A stretch of 64,000 bases of DNA from Jackrogersella multiformis. Lineage: Eukaryota > Ascomycota > Sordariomycetes > Xylariales > Hypoxylaceae. Under the pieces are notes generated by a model. It was not told the DNA's origin, searched no databases, and saw only the letters and a list, made by a program, of their open reading frames with translations. Position numbers and translations under genes: made by a program. The stretch covers positions 3,472,001 to 3,536,000 of the forward strand of contig CADCXD010000004.1 in assembly GCA_902806575.1 (NCBI GenBank). The letters run 5' to 3'. How positions within the stretch are numbered: position 1 is the first letter of the stretch; every line of letters starts with the position of its first letter. Below are positions 46,673-58,323 of the stretch, one piece after another.

Positions 46673-49404
46673 ATGAATTGGCGACGGCAGATGTTGTATA
46701 TTGTTACGGGGACGGGACGGGACGGGACGCGGTGTTCTATCACGATTGGCCACAGAGATGAAATTTGCATATTCACAAGCATAGCAACGGAGTTACAGGT
46801 ACGGGAATACCAGGTTGCGATTTTAGAGCCGCGATGCTTCGGGCTGGGCGCCTTTGCCCGAGATTGATACACCTAATTTGCAATTCACATTTTTATTTTA
46901 TTTTTGGAAATAAGATATCCGGCCTCAAGATTTGCTGTGGACACATACGCTTGTGCTTGTAGAGGAAACCCGGCTCGCAAGATTGCTGTCGAGATCAGGG
47001 CTAACCCGAAGGCTGAAAATCGACGGAGGATTACATGATACATGAGCTGTGGGTTTATTCGGTCTATCTATATATACGCACGAATGATATTACGAAGGTA
47101 GGGTTGTTCGACAGCATTGGCTATCAGCTAATTGGCAATGAGAAATAACACGCCGACCCTCCTTTCGAAGCAAGGCCAAGGTCAAGGTCATGTGTTATTG
47201 GCGTCTTCCATTTTAATCCGAGCTCTTAAGCCAGAGGACTCCGCGGCTCTGCTAATACGTAGCAGAAGACCAGGATACTTACCTAGCTTACACATTGCTT
47301 ATAGTCCAGGCCTAGCTAAACATTCAGCTAAGACTGTCTCGCTGGACCTCGTTCCCGCCTAGACGTGACGGCAGTCCAACCTCAGCTGAATCCCAGTTCT
47401 CGAGTATAGAGGTATATATAAACAGAGAGTTATCCACATATATAGGGTGGCCATCTCGATCTTCTGAGTAGACCGCATTATCAATTATCAAGCTTATGGG
47501 TCTTTGCGTTACCAGCTGTGAACTTAGGAACTCGGGTTGGTCTTGTATTATAAGTAGCGAAGCCGAGTCGTCGATGTCACTAGCTAACAGCCTTAGTCCG
47601 ATACCTACCTCCCTCGCCATGGCTATAACTACAACAGTCCGTAATGCGTCTCTCACTCCTCCTCACCATCGGCACAACCACTATTATAATTCCTCCTCTC
47701 CTCCGCAAGCTGACAAACCTCCCATCTCCCTCGCGGACGTGGATAAGACGGGGGTTGCGAGTTGTGGTTATTAAGGGATGGATAGGGATAAGTAGGGAAG
47801 TGTGAGGTGCGAGCTGGTGGGGATTGTGTGTTAGATGATACCTTGCCTTGGAATAGATGAATAATCTAGGTTGGTAGAGATGATGATGGTGATGGTGATG
47901 GTTAATAGTAATATAGCTTGGTAGGATTTTCGTATATATGGATACTACTTATGATACGAGGATTCTATGGACATGTAACCTAACTACCTACTTACTTATT
48001 TAAGTGTGTATATGTATAAAAAGAAAACAAAAACCCGGATTTCAAATCGTGCCCCTAATCACCGAAAGAGATCTATAGCCATTGCTCTTACTCATATATT
48101 GTCACCTTAGCTCGATGCTCGCAACTCCGCTCAATACCTACCTAGGAGAGGTACATATGTAAATATTTAGTATTTATCTGATTCGCATATTTACAAAATA
48201 GGCTAAAAACCACATATTGTTTCAAATTCGACGTATATCTACATATGGCAGCCTTGCCCCGAGCTTCTTGGTGCAATATTGAATGGCAGCAAGACTTACA
48301 TGACTGCGACGACCACGATTCGATATTCGGTGGAACATCGGAGTCCCTTGCATGGCAGTTGATCGAGTTGAGCATGTCCCTTATATTTCCGTTTAGGGAT
48401 GTTTTCCTCCAATTCAGCATGCCAACAGCGCACTGTTCTCTTGGACGAGCTATAGGTGTTGAGCACTTGTTATTGTATCTGCCGTTAGTTTCCTTAGTCA
48501 CCCTAAATTAGAGGTTTGTTGCGAGAAATAGTAGTGCGGTTTTAGCCAGTTGTTTTACCGCACTCTTTAAGTTGCTGTTCCTGAACTAAGCAGCTAGTTA
48601 GGTGTAGACGTGCGTGCCGCTGGCGCTGCTTTTAACGTTTAGCAGCACGGAAGCCTATCTCGACCTTTTTTTAACTTCCGGCAGATCTTCTCGTCGATTG
48701 TTGCGATGAGATGATTGGGTTAGGCACTGACTGTCGCGTTCTGTTGCGTCGGGTGGTAAAAAAGGATTACAACCTTACTGACCTGGAGATCGACTTAGAC
48801 CTTCGACCCCGGATGATTAGATTACTATTTCGGCTTCGGCCCACGCGGGGTAGCCGCCGATTCGCTAGCAGCGCCGCGACATCGGGGTGGACAAGGTGAC
48901 CACGCCAAAGTCCTGCATATCTAGCTGTGATAAATGGTTCGCTTCAGGCACCCCGACAGCCGTAGGCCGGACCTCTGGGTCGCTGGCTGGTGGTGCCTGT
49001 CCTTCAGGATGCATATTTAGTCTTCCCACATTCGACGAAACCGTCGTATCCCGTTCATATAAGTTGACTAGGCTCCACATAGGCTTTCGGCCGTCACAGG
49101 GACTTCTGTAGGTTGTGGTTGCTGGGTACGTCCTAAAAAGAGTGAATCGCTTTATTGTTATTAATTGATTGCCATTCCCCCGCCCACGAGAGGTCCAGCT
49201 GTGTCCCCTGTGGTTGCTTGTATCTTCTTTCATCTTGAACAATCTACTTGGATACGGTTATGATAGCATAATTGAACATATACTATACCGTGAAAGCTTC
49301 TCATGTCCTGTTCGTATTGTTAGAACTAAAATTTGCGTGGGCGTTCTGTGTACGGAGCCCGTGTCGTTGAGACGAGTTCAGACGCCCCTAACCTATTAAC
49401 GACA
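46673..49404. other. Intergenic with a few doubtful frames
   Basis: 2.7 kb. 46.7-47.0 kb is the TAF13 3' flank. 47.3-47.6 kb has a doubtful minus frame (listed). A TATA-like GGTATATATAAAC occurs at 47410. Two hairpins lie at 48533-48564 and 48627-48665. Short frames at 48.9-49.2 kb (minus) have some protein-like character but no family. The last 150 bp lead into the EamA transporter. Confidence 0.5.
47324..47620 (-). CDS. Hypothetical 98-residue ORF, doubtful
   Basis: An open frame from ATG (MAREVGIGLRLLASDIDD) to TGA with a mixed, protein-like composition, including LVTQRPISLIIDN and GHPIYVDNSLFIYTSI. No known family, no signal peptide and no clear promoter on this strand. It may be a remnant of a larger gene or a chance frame. 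Confidence 0.2.
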   Translation of the reverse strand: MAREVGIGLRLLASDIDDSASLLIIQDQPEFLSSQLVTQRPISLIIDNAVYSEDRDGHPIYVDNSLFIYTSILENWDSAEVGLPSRLGGNEVQRDSLS

Positions 49405-50844
49405 ATGTCGTCCTTCGTGTCTACTCCCCAGACTAAATATATCCCCGATGACGATGATAACGGAATAATCCTCTCTAACCTCCCTACCACGATCGACAAG
49501 CCCGAGAAAAAAGGCAAATTTCTGTTAGAAGCATCTAACGTAATAGATATCGATTCGGACCTGTTCTCTCTAAATGGATTGACAGTTCCGGCTGGCTCGA
49601 GAGGTCCGTCGCCCCGGCCTCCCCTGAAACCCCTGAGGACGCACTACAACTCAGGATTCCGAGGATGGTGGCAATCAACGTGGCAGAGGAACAAAGCACC
49701 CCTTATGATGTTCGCAGCACAGTTTTTCGGAGCACTGATGAACCTCGCTGCCCGCCTGCTCGAGGTCGACGAAAAGCCTATGCATCCCATACAACTGCTC
49801 TTCGCAAGGCAGGTGATGACGACTATATTTTCCACCCTATACATTTGGCGGAAAGGGATACCGCACGGCATATTAGGACCTAAGGATGTTAGGTGGCTGC
49901 TGGTTCTGAGGGGTTTCACCGGTTTCTTCGGCATATACGGGATGTGGTATTCGGTCAAGTATATTCCACTAGCCGAAGCGACCGTCATTGGTTTCCTGTC
50001 ACCTAACATCGCTGGTTACATGTGCCATATCTTCATCCACGACACCTTCACACGAAAGGAACAGCTCGCATCGTTTGTGGCCTTGGGAGGAGTGGTGCTT
50101 ATTACCCGGCCGATGTCTTTCTTCTCGGGCACTTCTGTCTCACCAACTGCCCCTAGCATTATGACAACAGTGGCAATTTTGAATGCTACGGCGGAAGCAA
50201 CTTCATATTTCGATGGAGAACCTATAGCAACAAGTGCCGAGCGCCTGAAGGCCGTCGGATTCGCGCTCGTGGGCGTCCTCGGGGGAGCAGGGGCCATCAC
50301 TGCCCTAAGGTGTATAGGGAAGCGGGCGCACCCTTTGGTGTCAGTCAACTACTTCGGCACATGGTGCGTGATGGTGACATCCACAATTCTCTTGCTGGCC
50401 CCTGCCCTCGACTACGGGCAGCCGGAGCTACATCTCGAACTGCCTCACACCATCAGGAAGTGGGCTCTCCTCTTGCTCGTCGGCGCCTGCGGGCTAATAA
50501 TGCAGATGCTCATGACAGCGGGTTTAGCTACGGAGAAGAGTAACCGCGCTACGGCCATGATGTATACGCACATGCTTTTCGCCGCAGGGTTCGACCGATG
50601 GGTGTTTGGGCATATAATGGGCTGGATGAGTCTTGCGGGATGCGGACTCATCGTTGGAAGTGCGCTTTGGGTTGCGCTTACGAAACAAGAGAAGGGGAAG
50701 AATGAGGAGAGTGAAGAGAACGGCGATTTGGAGACGGGATTCGTAACTATTGCTGCTGCTACGGACAGCGAGCAAGCGCCTATGCTTGACGATGAGATGG
50801 ATATGATAGACGAAGGAGATGGTGTTGTACTTAGACGATTATAG
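49405..50844 (+). CDS. EamA/DMT-superfamily membrane transporter
   Basis: A single exon gives 479 residues. The start MSSFVSTPQTKY was chosen because the upstream in-frame extension begins with a non-ATG codon. After about 100 polar residues come ten or so membrane helices in two EamA halves: the first from APLMMFAAQFFGALMNLAA through GFTGFFGIYGMWYSV and AEATVIGFLSPNIAGY, the second from AVGFALVGVLGGAGAIT through WALLLLVGACGLIMQMLM. The features HPIQLLFARQ and YIPLAEATVIGFLSP resemble the SLC35G-type subgroup of fungal DMT proteins, exporters or exchangers of small metabolites. The substrate is unknown. The C-terminal tail is acidic (LETGFV...DDEMDMIDEGDG) and cytosolic by inference. Confidence 0.88.
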   Translation: MSSFVSTPQTKYIPDDDDNGIILSNLPTTIDKPEKKGKFLLEASNVIDIDSDLFSLNGLTVPAGSRGPSPRPPLKPLRTHYNSGFRGWWQSTWQRNKAPLMMFAAQFFGALMNLAARLLEVDEKPMHPIQLLFARQVMTTIFSTLYIWRKGIPHGILGPKDVRWLLVLRGFTGFFGIYGMWYSVKYIPLAEATVIGFLSPNIAGYMCHIFIHDTFTRKEQLASFVALGGVVLITRPMSFFSGTSVSPTAPSIMTTVAILNATAEATSYFDGEPIATSAERLKAVGFALVGVLGGAGAITALRCIGKRAHPLVSVNYFGTWCVMVTSTILLLAPALDYGQPELHLELPHTIRKWALLLLVGACGLIMQMLMTAGLATEKSNRATAMMYTHMLFAAGFDRWVFGHIMGWMSLAGCGLIVGSALWVALTKQEKGKNEESEENGDLETGFVTIAAATDSEQAPMLDDEMDMIDEGDGVVLRRL

Positions 50845-51387
50845 ACATGAATGAATTGTATGTAAGACTATGGTCATTATACTACCTACATGTACCTAGT
50901 TATGTATGAGTGAAGAGTGAGTATAGGTAGCTCTGTGTATAGGAAATGGGTGATAAAGATTACATAATGACATTGCTGACTGAGCAGCGGATTTAAGGTG
51001 TCAGGGTTAGGGTTAGGGTAGCAGCTACTTATCGCAGATCTATATACATATACAGTAATCGCACACAGTACACATACGGTCAGTGCAGCAGCCACCCTAC
51101 GCGACCCAGAAAAAGTTTCGCGACTTCAGAGCTCCAAACTCTAAACTCCCCAATCCAAGCTCCTAAACTCTGATAACTTCATAATTCCCGACTTTCTGAT
51201 CCGATACTAACATTGAATTTTCCACACACACCTCTACACCTCTACATCACATTTGACTTATGACTTTTAATCGCAACACCATTTCCGTACACAACTAAAC
51301 CAACCGGTCGCCAAGTTTTGAATACCTTCTAGATCGCTTTATTTTCGACTGCCTAGTCCTAGTGAGAACGACGATCCTTGCGGCAAG
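50845..51387. other. Intergenic; RVB1 promoter with telomere-type repeat
   Basis: 543 bp. Contains two and a half TTAGGG units (51003-51020), CA/CT-rich leader sequence from about 51160 and the short repeat AACTCTAAACTCC near 51135. No gene seen. Confidence 0.65.
51003..51020. repeat. Interstitial telomere-type repeat / telobox
   Basis: AGGGTTAGGGTTAGGGTA, i.e. the fungal telomere unit TTAGGG repeated, 368 bp upstream of the RVB1 start codon. It is too short and too tightly flanked by genes to be a telomerase RNA template locus or a chromosome-fusion scar of any length. Confidence 0.8.
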
Positions 51388-52959
51388 ATGGTGCAAATCA
51401 GCGAGGTCAAGGGCAACAACCGCGAAAACCGAACCGCAGCCCACACCCACATCAGAGGCTTAGGCCTCAAGTCCGATGGCACAGCCGAGAAGCAGGCCGG
51501 TGGCTTCGTAGGCCAGCAGCAGGCCCGGGAGGTAGGTTCTACCGTCGCTTGTTGTCTGCTTTGCAAGGCTGACGTATACCCCCCCTCATGACATAGGCCA
51601 CCGGCATCGTCGTCGACCTGATCCGTGCTCACAAGATGGCCGGCCGAGGCGTATTGCTCGCCGGCGGACCGGGGACGGGCAAGACGGCGCTCGCGCTCGC
51701 GCTCAGCCACGAGCTAGGCACCAAGATCCCGTTCTGCCCCATCGTCGGCAGCGAGATCTACTCGACCGAGGTGAAGAAGACCGAGGTCTTGATGGAGAAC
51801 TTCCGGCGGGCGATCGGGCTGAAGGTGCGCGAGACGAAGGAGGTCTACGAGGGCGAGGTCACGGAGCTGACGCCGGAGGAGGCGGAGAACCCGCTGGGCG
51901 GCTACGGAAAGACGATCAGCACGCTGCTGATAGGGCTGAAGAGCGCGAGGGGCCAGAAGAAGCTTAGGTTGGATCCGAGCATATACGAAGCTATCCAGAA
52001 GGAGCGGGTTACCGTCGGAGACGTCGTCTACATCGAGGCTAACACTGGCGCTTGCAAGCGAGTCGGCCGATCGGACGCCTATGCGACGGAATTCGACCTC
52101 GAGGCAGAGGAGTACGTCCCCATTCCGAAGGGCGAGGTGCACAAGAAGAAGGAGATCGTGCAAGATGTCACCCTTCACGATCTCGACGTTGCCAACGCCA
52201 GACCGCAAGGTGGACAGGATATTATGAGCATGATGGGCCAACTTATGAAACCCAAGATGACAGAAATTACGGACAAGCTGCGAGGCGAGATTAACAAGGT
52301 CGTTAGCAAGTACATCGACCAGGGTGTAGCCGAGCTCGTTCCTGGTGTCTTATTTATTGATGAGGTATACAATCTTTCTGCCTTGATATTTTGGACTATG
52401 AACTGGCAAGCTAATATACAATAGGCGCACATGCTTGACATCGAGTGCTTTACCTACCTCAACCGAGCGTTAGAAACGTCTATTTCCCCAATCGTCGTGC
52501 TGGCCTCCAACCGAGGTATGTGCGCGATTCGTGGTACGGATGGTGTTGTCGCCGCACACGGAATCCCCCCGGATTTCCTCGCGCGGCTCCTCATCATCCC
52601 TACCACGCCGTACGATGCCGACGAGATTAAGAGGATCGTGCGCATCAGAGCGACGACGGAAGGCGTACAGATCAGCGACGCTGCCCTCGACAAGATCGCG
52701 GACCACGGCGTGCGCATCAGTCTTAGATACTGTCTCCAGTTGTTAACCCCCGCGAGGTACGTCCATAGCTTAGTTTTGCTCCACCACTTCCCATCCACAT
52801 GACCAATTGCTAATCCGCCAAACCAGCATTCTCGCTCGAGTCAACGGCCGCAGCCAGATCGACATAAAAGACGTAGCGGAGTGCGAGGAGCTCTTCCTCG
52901 ACGCAAGGCGGAGCGCCGACCTGTTGGCCGGTGAGACAGGACGCGGCTTCATCTCCTAG
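51388..52959 (+). CDS. RVB1: RuvB-like AAA+ ATPase 1 (Rvb1/pontin)
   Basis: Forms the hetero-hexameric Rvb1-Rvb2 ring in the INO80 and SWR1 remodellers, Tra1 complexes and R2TP. Four exons (51388-51531, 51597-52364, 52425-52756, 52827-52959; introns 60-70 nt) give 458 residues, the usual length. The start MVQISEVKG is specific for Rvb1 rather than Rvb2. Walker A GGPGTGKTA is at about 71-78. The OB-fold insertion domain II runs about 125-290, with TGACKRVGRSDAYATEFDLE. Walker B FIDEAH (about 301-306) is split by the second intron. Sensor 1 VVLASNRG and sensor 2 GVRISLRYCLQLL are present, and LARVNGRSQIDIKDV lies at the end. All ATPase residues are intact. Confidence 0.97.
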
Positions 52960-54717
52960 AGCACGGCCCCCATTGTCTCAGAGGAAAACGGACGGGAGGG
53001 CCTCTGGACCGCGGAAAGCGGGACTCGTCATAATGATCTAATTTCGCTGGGCCCCAGGACCAGCACCCGCGGGACGAAAGCTAATAAAAGGGGAAAATAT
53101 CGGGTCAAGGGTAAACATAATCGTTCACGTTTTTTTTATTTTACCTTTTTACGGAGGGGGTTTCGGAGTTCCTCAGTGTATGCACGCGTAGCTTGTTGTT
53201 GTTTTGTTATTGTTGGTTGTTCACGCATATTTTCGATGAGAGACAGACCAGACAGATAACCTAGTTCGGCCCGTTCGGTTGGTCGGTTGGTTGGTTGGTT
53301 TCTCCCGGATCGCCACCATCCTACCCATCTCCCCAGAGACCGAATTTAAGACATTGTAAAACGAACGAAACCTTTTTTTTTTCTTCATCAGGAAAAAAAA
53401 AATAAAAAAAACACAAACCCTCCGAAACTTGGTTTGGAACAATGAAAAGGTGATTGCGTATCCACGTGATTTCGTACCTAGGCTAATTTCGGTTGACATT
53501 GTCTTTGTTGTTGCTTGGTGTGGTGGTTGTGGTTAGTAGGTACTAGGAACGTAGGTAGCAGAGCGAGCGCCCTGGCTCGTGAGAGACACTCCATCCCCTC
53601 CGTTCCAGCCGGAGGACGGCAGAGCATTCCTAGCGTATGTGTGCGTATGTACGTGTATGTATGTATGTATTGTGTATGCGTCGTGTGGCCCAGAGCCAGG
53701 ACTAGGAGTTTGTTCGACATTCAAGCATACAAGCAAAGCAGACAAGGAGGGAAAACCTCCCCAGCTCCCTTTAATAATGCTGGACAAGGTCACTTATCAC
53801 TATTGACCATTGACCCTGGGGGGACTTTGTTATTTGTATACCTGTCACTTTTGTCCTGCTGTTAGGCTTGTTGTCAGCTAGCCAGGTAGCTATACTGCGA
53901 ACGGTAAAGTGGTTGTCAAGACCGGTTGTTGCAAACGCCGGACAAAGAAAAGTAGAAGAAAAGAGATAGATTGATTAGGTTAGGTAGGCAAGTTGGCAGG
54001 TAAGTAGAGAGAGAGACTGCAATGTAATGTAGCGTGTGTGTGAGAGAGATGCGTGGCTAATCTGCAACAGCCTGGGCCTCCCAGTATATTCCCGAGACAC
54101 TGGTCTAAAGGAACCTATCCTTTTTTCTCTTTCCCTCCTGGCGTTACCCACTTCCTCACTTCTCTCTTAACCATTAACTACGTTGGCCACACACCCTTCT
54201 TGATAATGGACAACGCTAGTTTTGTATTTGCGTGTGCAGGAGAAGTAGCAGAAGAAGCAGTAGCAGCAGCAGCAGCAGCAGCAGCAGCAGTGGTGGCGGC
54301 AGCAGCGGAGGCTATGGCATAAGGTCATTGACCAGGCGCCCTCTCCTCCTAGAATCATTGTCTCCTGGTTGGAGCCTTGTGAATGGAAAGGATACCAACA
54401 AAGAGGACAATCCCAACAAGCCCTTGGTTGTTGTCCGCGCCATTTATCCATGTCTCATGTCTCTGCTTCAAATCAGCAGCCACATACATACGTCCACCAC
54501 GAAGAGAGACAGAGAGAGAGCGAGAGAGTTGGCTTATCACATCATCGCCGTCACCGTCTCCTAGAATCCTTCTCTCCTCAGATGCTAAAGCCCCTGAGGC
54601 TTTGGTTGTAGTTGTAGTGTAGTGTATGCTGCCGGATTGGACTCCGCTCTTTGGGCCGCCCGTTCTCCCCACACACCGACACACTTCGCTTGGTCCCTTC
54701 TCTCGTTTGCGAAGAAC
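52960..54717. other. Intergenic; long promoter/leader of the HMG-box gene
   Basis: 1.76 kb. T- and A-runs at 53130-53140 and 53372-53412, GGTTGGTTGGTTGG at 53280-53300, TGTA repeats at 53641-53665, GAGAGA runs at 54010 and 54505, and a GCA microsatellite at 54263-54290. Such repeat-rich leaders are common before fungal regulatory genes. No conserved reading frame was recognised. Confidence 0.5.
54263..54290. repeat. (GCA)n microsatellite
   Basis: Nine perfect GCA units, flanked by GAAGCAGTA and TGGTGGCGG; non-coding, about 430 bp before the HMG-box start codon. Confidence 0.85.
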
Positions 54718-57332
54718 ATGACCGGTGTTAGTAGCGGTGATTCTTCTCCTATTTCTCCGAATGACCGGCCGTCCCCTCCAACTGCAGCTTCTTCAACTAC
54801 TACACTGACGACCAGCCCCACGAGACGAAACAAGACTCAGCCTGCGATGGCAACGAGTCCTCAAGATGACAGGGAGGTAGCAGCACCAGCATCAGCAGCA
54901 GAAGTAACGAGACCGAATTCTATACCAGCACCGGAAACACCCACCCCTGATGATTCAACCGTACCTACTAGACAACCTCGAAAACGAGCATATTCCATTG
55001 ACGTCGAAGAAGCGAACCAACCCCGAATTCAAGATCTCCGACTCTACACTCCTAATACAGCAACTTCAAATTCGAGTGAAGGACCTAGAGAGCTGATATG
55101 CCTCTGCTCGAAGGAACCCAAGGTTCCTAGGCCGCGTAATGGTATGTAGAGTTTTTATTCCCCTGCTTTAAGGTTATCCCCCTTCTTCTCCCCTTGACGA
55201 GCTTAGGTCTGGAACTCTGACCTGAACCGAAAATCCCCCCCACCGCTTTTTCTTCCACCCCTTTAACATTTTCTCCTTGCCTCTCCAGACACGCAACAGG
55301 GTCTCGGTAACATATGCCCCGTCCTGAGACGGGTAACTCGGACGGGCTTCTCTTTGTCCGTGGGTAATATTTGTGTCAAGAAATCAAAGAGGCGGAAATG
55401 AAAGGGTCGAAACCTAAATTTCTTGTCTTATTCTTATCTCGCAACGACACGCGTACGAATTTCACACACTGTTTGGGTCTAGGAAGTGTAAAGCTAACTA
55501 ATTTGTGTGCTTTTCCCCTCTTAACAGCGTTCATACTTTATCGGCAGCATTACCAGGGCCAGGTCGCCGCTCGGCATCCGGGACTAGCCAACCCGGAGAT
55601 ATCCAAGCTCATCGGCGAGCAGTGGCGGGAGCAGCCTGAGGATATTAAGAACAACTGGAGGAGGCTCGCAGAAGAGGAGAAGATCCGCCACCAGCGCCAG
55701 TATCCGGACTACAGATACCAGCCCCGACGAGGAGGCAAGGCCGCCAGCAACAGGCCCTTGCCCGCGACCGGTGAGGATCCCGGCCATTGTCCTAAGTGTG
55801 GCGGCCGCTACATCGCGACGCCTAGGACGCCCTCTACCCCTTTTAGCGCCGCGACGCCTGATACCGCGAGACCGGGGGCGAATATGCCTCCTTACGTGAC
55901 GCCAAACCCACGCGTGATCGAGACAGACCACCTACGGCGTGGATCAGCTTCCAGCTCGATGTCACTTGAACACGACCGTAGGTACACGCAACCGCACCTA
56001 CACAATATCGACGAGGACTACTCGATGATGTCCCCGATGGCGGCACCGGTGGATCCGAAACGACGCCGTTTCAACGGGCCGAACATATTTGTCCCTGGAT
56101 CACCACCTATGGGCTATGTTTCGGCCGACCCACGTTTTCAGCGTCCATCAGCCGGCGGGCAGCCTATCTCGGCCGCTGGTTACGGGCCTGGGCCAGGACC
56201 ATTACCCAGACCGGGCGTGCAATATCACCAACCTAGTTATGTCGGTCACCCACATATGCAACCGCCGCCACGACCTCAAATGGCTTATCAATCCGCGCCG
56301 ACACCGACCCGTCTCAATACCGCGTTTGACGAGTCTCTCCGATTACCCCCGCTGCAGACACAAATCCCAAGCTCACCTGCGATGAGCTCGGAGGCAGGAC
56401 CGACGCGCAGCGCACCCACCGCATCATCAGGCCATGGCACTGGCCTAGGCATTGTCAACGGGGCTAACGGCCCTCCGAGGCAGCCGCAATACGTGCCGCC
56501 GAGATGGTCATTCTTACTAAAGCTCGAGATATTGCGCTCGATTAGTCCTCCCTTGAAACCTCCGGGTCCCGGAGGGCCTATATTCGAAACGAGAGGGCCG
56601 CTCATTGTCATCGAGGGCGCGCCTCCGTCCATACTTAAGGAGGTAGCTTCCGTAGTGGAGAAGGCGTTATCCATCTCGGGCGAATATGCTGTGAAGACAT
56701 GGTCAGATGATACCCAAGCTCAACCGAGCGCAGGAGAGGCGGATGGAAGGAATAATAGTAGCAGCAGTGAGAGCCAACATCCAAAAGTAAACACCCCCCC
56801 AAAACGATCAGGGCTCATAAGTCCGCTGGCAACATACGTGGCAAGGATGTTAAAATGGCATAAGACGTCGGAAGAGCTGATAAAATACATCACGAGCCAC
56901 CCGGCATCTACCGGCGGGGCAGATACTGAGATGGGCGAGGGCGATAAATCGACAGAAGAGATGTCGCCGAAATCCAAACCTAGACTACCAGTCGCGGTCG
57001 TATCAGACGGCTATAGCCTCACGACGTCGGACAGATATGCCAGCTCGCTGCACGTCAACGACGCATACCGCGCGGACGATCATTGGCAATGGGTAGCGAC
57101 GCTATGGCGTGGGATTGTGGGTGCGGATCTGACGATCTACGTCAAGAAGGCAGCGGAGCCGGCGGAGGTGCAGGGCAACAACTGCGTCGAGTTCATCAAC
57201 GCGGCCGTCATGGTGCTGCGTATGACGGAGGGCAAGGGCGTAGACGAGAAGCTGGAGCGCCGGCTCGGCTTCGAGATAATCGAATGGGTGCGCAATGGGA
57301 GTTTCAGGGCCGGTCTGGTGACGCGGCCATAG
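54718..57332 (+). CDS. HMG-box (MATA_HMG/Rox1-Ste11 type) transcription factor
   Basis: Exons 54718-55141 and 55528-57332 give 742 residues. The 386-nt intron is far longer than the others here and cuts the DNA-binding domain after its first residues: PRPRN in exon 1 joins AFILYRQHYQGQV in exon 2. The HMG box (about 137-205) continues ANPEISKLIGEQWREQPEDI, KNNWRRLAEEEKIRHQRQYP and DYRYQPRR, the pattern of sequence-specific MATA-type HMG boxes. The N-terminus is Ser/Thr/Pro-rich. The middle is Pro-rich (phase-separating or activation region by inference). The C-terminal 240 residues, from PPRWSFLLKLEILRSI to EWVRNGSFRAGLVTR, look folded and are shared with other fungal HMG proteins; their function is unknown. 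Candidate roles are sexual development or stress regulation, inferred from the family. Confidence 0.88.
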
Positions 57333-58323
57333 AATTTTCATGGAATTGGTGTAGCGGATCATCACTAGTCAGGACTGGAAAAAGGAGGACGGGTTGAGGT
57401 ACAATATGTTAAATACGGCATGACTTTTCTGACGAATACTCTTACACTTACTTGTATGTATGGTAAAGGATAGATACCTGAGCTAGGAGGTAGGTGTATC
57501 CTGTAACGAAACGAGATGGAATAGTAGGTTGGAAATACTAAAGCTGGGACATACCATACCATAAATACGGTATAAGAACAGTTGACCTTTCTCATTTTCC
57601 TGATTCCATGAAGCCAATAAAGGTGAGACCTCGGAGTAGGACGAAGCCGGATAGGGAGTTATTAGGTCTCAGATGCGGTGAAGAGGAGTTCCAAGGTTGT
57701 AATGTATGTATAAGCCAATCATACAATGTAGTGAGTTCATGAGGGCTTCCTGGTTCCTCAATATGACCAATAACAGCTTAAGACAAAGGTTGAGTGAGGT
57801 TGGTCCTTGATGCGTGCATGCATGTGATGTTGATGTCGGTGTTAAGTGCAGAGGAGTGCATTCATGAGTGGGTGTTAAAGGTGGGAACATTTGGAAGTGG
57901 GTTTAAGAGTGTAGAGTGGGTTCAAGTGTGGGTAAGGCAAGGCAGAATATGGTGGATACAACAATATTTGTATGCCAGTCAAGGAGATAGCAGTATTCAT
58001 TTATGCAGTATAATAGTCTCCATAAAATGATGTTCCGTAATAAACCCTGATAAGATAATCAACATTCGCGTGACGAATTAGAGCTGAAAGAACGAAACGC
58101 GTGCACTTCTAAGTTCCGAGTTACGAGTTACAACCTTGGACTTTACAACCTTGGACTTTACAAACTTGGAAATTACAACCTTGGAAATTCCAAGTTCCAA
58201 GTTCTAACTCAGAACAGAACAAAGCTTCAGCTTCAACTTCAACTGTCACATCTAACCTTCAGGGTCAACACCAAAATACCCTGATCCATTATGTACTAAT
58301 AATCACCAGTGAAGCTGCCCAGT
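57333..58323. other. Intergenic; promoter of p150Glued gene
   Basis: 990 bp. AT-rich with TGCATGCATG near 57812. The last 200 bp contain four 15-bp tandem repeats (listed) and CTTCAACTTCAACT repeats near 58230. No gene seen. Confidence 0.6.
58128..58187 (+). repeat. Four 15-bp tandem repeats TTACAACCTTGGAC/A
   Basis: Copies start at 58128, 58143, 58158 and 58173 with one or two changes each; they end 136 bp before the p150Glued start codon. Related TTACAACTT runs occur before TAF13 and SRP19. Confidence 0.85.

Noticed and set aside
46007..46872. Two long minus-strand frames over TAF13
   Set aside because: Antisense shadows of the GC-rich TAF13 exon; the plus strand encodes the histone fold.
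47275..47284. ATACTTACCT, the 5' end of U1 snRNA
   Set aside because: The following bases do not match U1 stem-loop I or the Sm region; the motif is expected from the abundant TACCTAG repeats.
51003..51020. Possible telomerase RNA template (TTAGGG-type repeat)
   Set aside because: Only 543 bp lie between flanking coding regions, while ascomycete telomerase RNAs are around 2 kb; no pseudoknot or other hallmark was seen.
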